Below, piece by piece: positions 32,245-38,019 of a stretch of DNA of 38,019 nt. A program made the position numbers and the translations under genes. Positions within the stretch are counted from its first letter, which is position 1; every line of letters starts with the position of its first letter. The stretch covers positions 1 through 38,019 of the forward strand of contig VGZI01000038.1 in NCBI GenBank assembly GCA_016872605.1, read 5' to 3'. Source of the DNA: Planctomycetota bacterium. GTDB lineage: Bacteria > Planctomycetota > Planctomycetia > Gemmatales > Gemmataceae. Under the pieces are notes generated by a model. It worked only from the letters and a program-made list of their open reading frames with translations. It was not told where the DNA came from and did no database searches.

Positions 32245-34017
32245 TCAGGGCGAAGCGACGGCGACGATCAGGATACTCCCTTTGCTGAATACTATTCTGC
32301 CACGCGGAATGTCCTGGTCCGGGGCGTGCGATCGATCGACGAGCATATGGGTAGCTTTTCGGCGCGACATTGACGCCTCGACGGCCCGAGCGACGAAGTG
32401 GTGGTGATGCGCTCCCGTACAGCCAACGTGGGCCAGACCGGGAAGAAACGCGCCGGTCGAGCCGTACGGAGCGTGCACGAAGTCGCGTCCGGGTCGCAGG
32501 TTTTGCTTGGCCCAGGCGAGCGCTTCCCAGCGGTCTTCGTTGATGAAATCACTTCGCACGATCCTCTGATAATACTGGTTGTGGCAATAGCCCGCCAAGA
32601 TCAACATGCCGATCGCCAGGGAGATGCCTACAACTTTCGGCGGGTTCACAAAAGTCGGCACGGCGCGCCAGGCAAGCGCCAAGCCGACGGCACTGAGCGG
32701 TCCGACCCAATAAATGGTTCGCTCCGGATAAAGAAGGAATGACGCCGGCAGCACCCACCACTGAGAGTTGGCTACGACGATCGCGAGCGTCAGCCAGGCG
32801 CCTGACACCAGCATGGCCGACAACCACTGCCGCTGAACTGCAAGCATTCCGCAAGCGATCCAGCCTGCGACTACAAGCATGCTCCCAGCGTCTTTGCGAA
32901 CATATTCAAATGCGCCGAGCACGATCGGGTCGCTCAGCGGCGCTGCACGCCGTTGCCAGTCGTGCGTCCAATTCAAGTCGTGCGATGTTACGTCCATGAG
33001 GCCGGCGCTACGATACATCATGAGAATGACGGCGGCAACGACCACCGTGAGGAATAATCCGCGCACCGTGGCCGCCTTGGCACGCGATCGCATCATCGTT
33101 GCTGCCGTGATCCATGGTGCAACACAGTAAAGCCACGTGCCACCGCCGATGCCGTGGACCAGCGGAATAGACATTACAGCTGCCCCGGTCGCCAGCGACA
33201 GCCGCCAATTCGCCCCGTCGGCATGCTTGAACAGCAATCGCCCCGCGAGAAGACCGACGGCAATGCTCAACACAGTCGGGAATCCGCCCCATTCCAGGCT
33301 CGCTTGACTGGCGCGTGCCATCCAAACCGTGGCGACCGACAGCAGTGCCGATGTCGCCCGATCAGTCCAGCAAGTCAGCAAAACGTAGCTCGCCAAGATC
33401 AATGAGGTAAAGGTCAAATGGTGGCACGCGAGCATGGCCGACGCCGGGTCGGCGCCGAGTCGAATGGCCACAGCTGCCACTGTCGGTAGTCCCAGGTTCA
33501 TCGGAGGGAACGGCACATCGTCGGCGAATGGGGCGTGCGTCGTCGGTAAGCCGCCGGCGCGGGCGATCAGCGTTGCCGCCGTCGTGTGCATCGAGCCATC
33601 CATGCCGAACGGAACGTAATGAAACAGAAGCGTGGAGGCATACGGAAGACTACCGAGCAGCAACGTTAGCGTTGTCCATGAGGATTCGTGCCTGCTTGGC
33701 AGACCTTCGATCCAAGTGCCAGCCAAGACGAGTACTATAGAAAGTGCGATGGCGACATCGAGGCCGTTGGCAAACGGGAGAAGATAGAGCGAAACCGTCC
33801 AGTAAACGATGCCCAGGAGCGGCACCGTGGCCCAGCTGACGTTGAGGCGCAAGATGGCCAAGAGAGCGAGGCCGGGTAGCGATACGCACCCCCAGATCAG
33901 CGCGAGCGCTAACCCATGTTCCCCGAGTATCGTCCACGAAACCAAAGCCGACCTCCGTGCCGGACTAGAATTCGCGCCAGTATTAGCAAGGCGGCCCACG
34001 TCACGCAAGGCCAGCAT
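32245..34017 (-). CDS. Polytopic membrane protein, GT-C glycosyltransferase-like
   Basis: A 590-residue protein with roughly 12 or more membrane segments and a soluble C-terminal part. MDGSMHTTAATLIARAGGLPTTHAPF and LTFTSLILASYVLL resemble the first loop and helix region of GT-C enzymes and related DUF6541-like proteins, with an acidic residue pair in the first outer loop. The soluble tail includes WAKQNLRPGRDFVHAPYGSTGAFLPG and HHHHFVARA. With the following GT2 gene it may assemble a glycan on a lipid carrier; this is inference. The ATG at 34017 is preferred to 34047, since the longer start lies inside a palindromic repeat (34026-34061). Confidence 0.7.
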   Translation of the reverse strand: MLALRDVGRLANTGANSSPARRSALVSWTILGEHGLALALIWGCVSLPGLALLAILRLNVSWATVPLLGIVYWTVSLYLLPFANGLDVAIALSIVLVLAGTWIEGLPSRHESSWTTLTLLLGSLPYASTLLFHYVPFGMDGSMHTTAATLIARAGGLPTTHAPFADDVPFPPMNLGLPTVAAVAIRLGADPASAMLACHHLTFTSLILASYVLLTCWTDRATSALLSVATVWMARASQASLEWGGFPTVLSIAVGLLAGRLLFKHADGANWRLSLATGAAVMSIPLVHGIGGGTWLYCVAPWITAATMMRSRAKAATVRGLFLTVVVAAVILMMYRSAGLMDVTSHDLNWTHDWQRRAAPLSDPIVLGAFEYVRKDAGSMLVVAGWIACGMLAVQRQWLSAMLVSGAWLTLAIVVANSQWWVLPASFLLYPERTIYWVGPLSAVGLALAWRAVPTFVNPPKVVGISLAIGMLILAGYCHNQYYQRIVRSDFINEDRWEALAWAKQNLRPGRDFVHAPYGSTGAFLPGLAHVGCTGAHHHHFVARAVEASMSRRKATHMLVDRSHAPDQDIPRGRIVFSKGSILIVAVASP

Positions 34018-34025
34018 CGATCCAA

Positions 34026-34061
34026 GTGGTGAGTGGTGGTCATGCACTACTCACCACTCAC
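34026..34061. repeat. GTGAGTGGT-rich imperfect palindrome
   Basis: GTGGTGAGTGGTGG and CTACTCACCACTCAC face each other around a short middle with CATG. It separates the HIT and GT-C-like genes and lies 7 bp after the HIT stop codon. Confidence 0.6.
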
Positions 34062-34067
34062 TACCAA

Positions 34068-34412
34068 TCACCCCGGCGGCCAATGAAACGCCCGGCCTCC
34101 CATTAGGTGCATGTGCAAGTGCGGCACCGTCTGCCCCCCGCGATCCAGGCAATTGACCACGATACGATACCCGTCATCTAGCCCGAGCTGCTTCGCCAGC
34201 TTCACCGCCACCAGATGCAGATGCCCGAGCAAATCGCGGTCGGCATCGGTCAGTTCGGCGTGCGTCGCAATCACCTTGCGCGGAATGATCAACACGTGCA
34301 CCGGCGCTTGCGGGTTGATGTCGTGAAACGCCAGGCACAGATCGTCCTCATACGCGATTTTGGCCGGTATTTCCTTGTCGATGATTTTTTGAAAGATGTT
34401 GTCTTTGAGCAC
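34068..34412 (-). CDS. HIT-family (HinT-like) nucleotide hydrolase
   Basis: A 114-residue histidine-triad protein like E. coli HinT, which hydrolyses purine nucleoside phosphoramidates. Core motifs: NIFQKIIDKEIPAKIAYED, HVLIIPRKVIATHAEL, and the triad VPHLHMHLMGGR (H-x-H-x-H). GTG at 34412 is taken as start because GGAGG lies about 8 nt upstream and the length then equals the family norm; an ATG nine codons earlier (34439) lies inside an inverted repeat. The gene is followed by the membrane glycosyltransferase candidate. Confidence 0.9.
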   Translation of the reverse strand: MLKDNIFQKIIDKEIPAKIAYEDDLCLAFHDINPQAPVHVLIIPRKVIATHAELTDADRDLLGHLHLVAVKLAKQLGLDDGYRIVVNCLDRGGQTVPHLHMHLMGGRAFHWPPG

Positions 34413-34437
34413 GGCAATCGCCTCCGTAAGAATAGCC

Positions 34438-34605
34438 ATCAGCTTTCAGCCAGTCAGTGTAGTGGCGAGTGACGAGTGGAGAGTGGCGAGAGAAGAAGTC
34501 CAATCTTATTCTCTCCACTCTCCACTCGCACTCGCCACTGCCGGGGTGAATGACCGTGGCAGCACGCCCAGTCCTCTGAGCGGGCGCCTCTGGCTGAAAG
34601 CTGAT
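34438..34605. repeat. Nested inverted repeats upstream of the HIT gene
   Basis: A 16-bp perfect outer repeat (ATCAGCTTTCAGCCAG at 34438-34453 with its complement at 34590-34605) encloses an imperfect 30-nt inner pair (34461-34494 against 34509-34539, AGTGGCGAGTG and TTCTCTCCACTC). The right arm is followed by GCTGACGGCTGATAGC, a partial tandem of the outer arm. It fills most of the divergent gap between the HIT and RNase HII-like genes. Confidence 0.8.
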
Positions 34606-34642
34606 CGCTGACGGCTGATAGCTATTGTACGGAGACACGCAC

Positions 34643-35593
34643 ATGCCCTGGCATATCGGCATCGATGAAGCCGGCTACGGCCCCAATCTCGGCCCGTTCG
34701 TCATGACCCTCGTCGCCTGCAACACGCCCGACGATGGCTGCCTCTGGAATCGGCTCAAGTCGTGCTTTCGCCGATTCGACGATACGGCCGACGACCGCTT
34801 GATCGTCGCCGACTCGAAGCTGGTCTACTCACCAAACAACGGCTGGGCCGATCTCGAACGCACGGCCCTGACGGTGTGTAGCCATTGCTTCGATCAACCC
34901 ACCACGCTGGCAACCTTGCTCGATCACCTGGCGACCGACGACATGCCCATGCTCGCGAACGAAGCTTGGTTCACCGGCGCCAGTGCACTGCCGATGGATA
35001 CCCCTGGCGAGAATCTTGTCGCCGACATTGCCGCACTGAGGCAAGCGAGCAAGGATGAAGCGGTGACGTGGGGCTTCTGCCGGAGCGTGATCGTCCCGGC
35101 CCCGGGGTTCAACGATCTCATTGACCGCTGGGACAGCAAGGCGGCCGTGCTAAGCGTCGCCATCACCCGCCTAATGCAGCAATGCCTGGAGAACACGCGA
35201 GCCGATCCGATGCGATTCACCGTCGACAAGCACGGCGGACGCAATGCATATTACGCCCTCTTGCAACACGTCTTCGCCAATGGACTGGTGTACGTCGAGG
35301 AGGAGAGCCGGCAGCGCAGCGTCTATCGCGTCGACGGGCTGGATCGCCAGATACGAATCACGTTCATGCCGAAAGCCGACGTCGAGCATTTCACGGTTGC
35401 GTTGGCGTCGATGATCAGCAAGTATGTGCGCGAGTTATTGATGGCCGAGTTCAACCGCTTTTGGCAAGCGCAGGTTCCCGGACTTGAACCAACCGCCGGT
35501 TATCCCCAGGATGCGGTGCGCTACATTCAGGCAATCCGCCCGGCCATGCTGCGTCTCGGCATCCCTGAACGCGCAGTCTGGCGGCGGCGGTGA
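34643..35593 (+). CDS. Divergent RNase HII-like protein
   Basis: A 316-residue protein whose start, HIGIDEAGYGPNLGPFV, matches the first catalytic motif of RNase HII (G-x-D-E-A-G-R-G-P-x-x-G-P). Further RNase HII landmarks occur in order: VADSKLVYS (57-59 DSK), RFTVDKHGG (D195, matching the V-x-I/V-D-G aspartate), MPKADVEHFTVALASMISKYVRELLM (D246, then ASMISK) and PGLEPTAGYP near the end (matching H-K-G-Y). The four acidic positions D8, E9, D195 and D246 are thus kept. It is longer than RNase HII (about 200 residues) by an expansion around 60-165, and has GYG for GRG. The ATG at 34643 has GGAG about 8 nt upstream. It is likely a nuclease of the RNase H fold with altered substrate choice; function is inferred. 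Confidence 0.75.
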   Translation: MPWHIGIDEAGYGPNLGPFVMTLVACNTPDDGCLWNRLKSCFRRFDDTADDRLIVADSKLVYSPNNGWADLERTALTVCSHCFDQPTTLATLLDHLATDDMPMLANEAWFTGASALPMDTPGENLVADIAALRQASKDEAVTWGFCRSVIVPAPGFNDLIDRWDSKAAVLSVAITRLMQQCLENTRADPMRFTVDKHGGRNAYYALLQHVFANGLVYVEEESRQRSVYRVDGLDRQIRITFMPKADVEHFTVALASMISKYVRELLMAEFNRFWQAQVPGLEPTAGYPQDAVRYIQAIRPAMLRLGIPERAVWRRR

Positions 35594-35644
35594 GCCAATT
35601 CCTCGCCGCATCATCGCTCCCGCAGAGCGCAGTTCGCACTTCGA

Positions 35645-35952
35645 TCAAACGGAGGCGCCTTTGTCCGTTTCATGTTCGTGTGTTTTCTGTTCTTGGTCTT
35701 TCGAATCCGAATTGCCGAATGTTATCGATGTCAAATGCTCAGCGCCCAACAGAAAATACAGGGCCAATGCGGCCCATCCGGCTCCGTACAAGAGGTAGCC
35801 GACCGGGCTACTATCTTGAAGCGGGGTCGCCGCCCTCAGTTGCGAGAAGCCAATCGAACATCGAGAAAGAAAACGACATTCGTAACCGTCTGAATCATGC
35901 ACCAGACGCCGGCAAAGCGAACGCCGAGGCCGAACCAGTCCTGGGGTTTCAT
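35645..35952 (-). pseudogene. Frameshifted small two-helix membrane protein
   Basis: From the ATG at 35952 (GGAG about 6 nt upstream) the frame codes for MKPQDWFGLGVRFAGVWC and a hydrophobic helix, then stops at TGA 35836-35838. In another minus-strand frame, from about 35850 down to the stop at 35645, the sequence reads as a second helix (VGYLLYGAGWAALALYFLLGAEHL) and a charged tail. Joined by a one-base shift near 35840-35870 they give one protein of about 102 residues of two-helix type. The upstream part of the second frame (to 36022) is Cys/Arg-rich and unlike coding sequence. It is a recent frameshift or a sequence error. Confidence 0.55.
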
Positions 35953-36025
35953 GTTGAACTCCACAAAGGAAAATACACGTGGGCCGTTGCAGTCCAACCT
36001 TTCGTTGCACGCCACCTGGCAACGA

Positions 36026-37084
36026 TCACGGAATCCAGTTCGCGTCGCTGGTAATGCTCAGGCAGAACTCGGCGAGCACCTGGGCGGCGTGGTGGAGGTC
36101 CTTTAGGCTCACCACCTCCACCGGGCTGTGCATGTAGCGATTGGGGATACTGAGCAGCCCGGCGGCGACGCCTTCGCGCGTGAGTTGGATGGCGTTGGCG
36201 TCGGTGCCGGTCGCCTTGGGCACGCCGCGAATCTGCACGGCAATCTCCTTGGCCTTGGCGGCGGCGACCAGGCGGTCGTGCACGTGCGGGTTGATGTTCG
36301 GCCCGCGAAAGATGACCGGGCCGCCGTTGAGCTTCGTCTCGCCGAGTTGCTTCTTCTCGTTGCCAGGCGTGTCGGTGGCATGCGTCACATCGACGGCGAT
36401 GCCGACAGTCGGATGGATGCCATAGGCGCTGGTCGTGGCGCCGCGCAGGCCAATCTCTTCCTGCACGGTGGAGACGCAGAACACCGCCGCCTGAAGTGGC
36501 TTGCCATGCAGGAGCCGCAGCGTCTCCATGACGGTCCATACGCCGACTTTGTCGTCACAGCCAGGCGACGTGAACAGATCGTTGCGCATCTCGGCACACG
36601 ACAGCTCGACGGTGATCGTGTCGCCCAGGGTGACGAGCGATTCGGCCTCGGCTCGGTCCTTGGCGCCGATGTCGATCCAGATGTCGGTGAACTCGGGCAG
36701 CTTCTTGCGCTCCTCCGACGTCATGACATGCGGGGCCTTGCGCGACACGACGGCGGTGACCGGCCCGTTCTTGGTCCAGACCGTGAGCCGTTGGCCGAGC
36801 AGGATCGGTATGTCCCAGCCGCCCATCGGCTGCACGTAGAGGTAGCCGTCCGAGTCGATGTGCTCGATCATCAGTGCGAGCTGATCGCAATGCCCGGCCA
36901 GCATGATGCGCGGCGACCCGCCGGGGTTGAGCGCGGCGATGACGTTGCCGTGTAGATCGGTGCGCAGCTCGTCGGCGAGCGGCCTGGCCCAGGCGCGTAC
37001 AACTTCCTGGATGCGCTGCTCGTAACCCGACGGGCTTGGGGTGGACACGAGCTTTTTGAGGAACTCATACGATGCGTCGTGCAT
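36026..37084 (-). CDS. M42-family metallo-aminopeptidase
   Basis: A 352-residue dinuclear-zinc peptidase of the M42 (FrvX/tetrahedral aminopeptidase, formerly endoglucanase M) family. Ligands and catalytic residues: H65 and D67 in MLAGHCDQLALM, D177 in SPGCDDKVGVW, E209-E210 in STVQEEIGLRGA, D232 in IAVDVTHATD and H319 in NRYMHSPVEVV. The G-T-D-A-N segment is also conserved. It trims peptides in the cytoplasm. The start ATG at 37084 has GGAG about 6 nt upstream and matches the family N-terminus (F-L-K-x-L-V-x-T-P-S-P-S-G-Y-E). Confidence 0.95.
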   Translation of the reverse strand: MHDASYEFLKKLVSTPSPSGYEQRIQEVVRAWARPLADELRTDLHGNVIAALNPGGSPRIMLAGHCDQLALMIEHIDSDGYLYVQPMGGWDIPILLGQRLTVWTKNGPVTAVVSRKAPHVMTSEERKKLPEFTDIWIDIGAKDRAEAESLVTLGDTITVELSCAEMRNDLFTSPGCDDKVGVWTVMETLRLLHGKPLQAAVFCVSTVQEEIGLRGATTSAYGIHPTVGIAVDVTHATDTPGNEKKQLGETKLNGGPVIFRGPNINPHVHDRLVAAAKAKEIAVQIRGVPKATGTDANAIQLTREGVAAGLLSIPNRYMHSPVEVVSLKDLHHAAQVLAEFCLSITSDANWIP

Positions 37085-37115
37085 GGAGTGCTCCAGTGTT
37101 TAGCCACTCGGGAAG

Positions 37116-37145
37116 CCCCGGGGTTCGGAGTACCTCATCCCGGGG
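37116..37145. repeat. Divergent member of the 29-bp palindrome family (copy 7)
   Basis: A perfect CCCCGGG/CCCGGGG stem; on the minus strand the loop reads ATGAGGTACTCCGAAC, which keeps TGAG and CGAAC of the main family but changes the middle. Flanks AAG and CTT extend the stem. It starts 8 bp after the stop of the BNR protein gene and precedes the M42 gene start. Confidence 0.7.
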
Positions 37146-37152
37146 CTTCTTA

Positions 37153-38019
37153 CTAATCGTCCACTTCGACTGAAAACGTGCGTTCCACGGTCGTCTTGCC
37201 GACGCGCACGAGCGCTGTGTATTGGCCCGCCGGCACGGGATTGAAGGTACCCTTCTCGGTGTCGGCCGCATTCAGGTTCCATTGGATCCGCTGCAAGCCG
37301 GCTGTCGCGGCAGCCTTGAACTCGGCGACCTTGGTTCCCTTGGCGTTGACAATCGTCAGCGTCGGCGGTTGGGCCGGATTCAGTCGTAGGTGGAAGTAGA
37401 TGATCGCTCCGTACGGCGCGTTCGCGCCGACGAAGTGCTTGATATTTAGCTCGTGTTTCTTCTGAAAGCGAAACGCCGTCGCGGGGCGGATCGGCAATAG
37501 CTGAACGTCCTTGGCCGGCGCCGCGCCAGCCAGTTCCTGCAATGGCGACGCATCCATGATCCAGATTGCCCGGCCATGCGTGCCGATCACCAACTCGCGT
37601 TCGCGCGGATGGACGACCAGATCGTGCACGGGGACCGTCGGCAGGTGTTTTTGCTTATGCCAGGTCTTGCCTGCGTCGAGCGAGATGAACAGACCGAACT
37701 CCGTGCCAACATAGAGCAAATCGGGATTGACGAGATCCTCTCGAATGACGTGCACATGGCCGACAGCGGGCAGGTCGCCGACAATCGACTTCCAGGTGGC
37801 GCCGAAATCCGTGCTTTTGAACAGGTAGGGCCTGTAGTCATTGTTGCGATGGCGATCGATCGCGAGATATACAGTTCCCTTCGCGAATCGTGAAGTTTCG
37901 AGTCGGCTGATCCAGCGATTCTGCGGCACATCGGGCACGGTGTTCGAAAGGTCGCTCCAGCCTTTGTTTTTCCAGTCTTTGCAGACCCAAATCTTGCCGT
38001 CGTCGGTGCCGGCGTAGAT
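37153..38019 (-). CDS. BNR/sortilin-like (VPS10-type) repeat protein, C-terminal part
   Basis: The gene runs in from beyond the right window edge; the frame stays open to 38019, so an ATG at 37938 is not the true start. About 288 residues are visible. The first half carries beta-propeller repeats with Asp-box motifs: STDFGATWKSI and SLDAGKTWHKQ, plus LYVGTEFGLFIS and LVIGTHGRAIWIMD. The second half (from about L-Q-E-L-A-G) is a beta-sandwich ending YTALVRVGKTTVERTFSVEVDD, like the C-terminal domain of exported planctomycete glycosyl hydrolase/sortilin-like proteins of about 1000 residues. No catalytic function can be assigned from this part. Confidence 0.88.
   Translation of the reverse strand: MYAGTDDGKIWVCKDWKNKGWSDLSNTVPDVPQNRWISRLETSRFAKGTVYLAIDRHRNNDYRPYLFKSTDFGATWKSIVGDLPAVGHVHVIREDLVNPDLLYVGTEFGLFISLDAGKTWHKQKHLPTVPVHDLVVHPRERELVIGTHGRAIWIMDASPLQELAGAAPAKDVQLLPIRPATAFRFQKKHELNIKHFVGANAPYGAIIYFHLRLNPAQPPTLTIVNAKGTKVAEFKAAATAGLQRIQWNLNAADTEKGTFNPVPAGQYTALVRVGKTTVERTFSVEVDD

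Overview
The window is about 38 kb of GC-rich bacterial chromosome that most resembles a planctomycete (Planctomycetota, possibly near Gemmataceae). This is inferred from gene content: two tandem DUF2330 secreted proteins, large secreted HEAT-repeat proteins, a transmembrane Hanks-type kinase, an FGE-sulfatase-domain protein, a BNR/sortilin-like protein, a squalene/phytoene synthase, and many long intergenic palindromes. No rRNA, tRNA, CRISPR array, transposase or phage gene was recognised.

Layout. 1-2454 (+): an FGE-sulfatase-domain gene and a short-chain fatty acid transporter (AtoE family) overlap by 11 bp, and each is interrupted by one in-frame TGA. 2455-7765 (-): a Ser/Thr kinase, a small coupled gene pair resembling a toxin-antitoxin module, hemB, a class V aminotransferase and an isochorismatase-fold hydrolase. 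7837-13989 (-): a strong intrinsic terminator, a 994-residue HEAT protein with three 63-residue repeats in tandem, and two DUF2330 paralogues separated by paired palindromes. 14200-19260: DinB-like protein (+), MFS transporter with a large loop insertion (-), isocitrate/isopropylmalate-type dehydrogenase (-), membrane M48 protease (+).

19261-20317 is a 1-kb stretch without a convincing gene. It holds a 160-bp cruciform-forming element and an 18-bp perfect inverted repeat spanning about 517 bp. 20318-25684: CAP-domain protein (-), small HEAT protein (+), squalene/phytoene synthase (+), membrane-anchored HAD-like protein (-), nucleotidylyltransferase with HxGH (-), HTH-EIIA fusion (-), JAMM/M67 protease (+). 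25792-34412: a glycan-related block with a dual GT4 glycosyltransferase and sugar-nucleotide epimerase (+), then Nif3-like protein, a 74-residue membrane protein, a GT2, a GT-C-like membrane protein and a HIT protein (-).

34643-38019: a divergent RNase HII-like protein (+), a frameshifted two-helix membrane protein (-), an M42 metallopeptidase (-) and the C-terminal part of a BNR/sortilin-like protein (-) that runs off the window.

Most distinctive observations: (i) a family of seven 29-30 bp intergenic palindromes whose stems covary while the loop is conserved, six of them lying 3' of minus-strand genes; (ii) two adjacent genes each carrying a TGA compatible with CGA-to-TGA; (iii) an RNase HII-like protein retaining DE, DSK, D, D and ASxIxK signatures but with GYG in place of GRG and a mid-protein expansion; (iv) the coupled small gene pair between hemB and the kinase. 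All functions are read from sequence motifs only; no database search was run.
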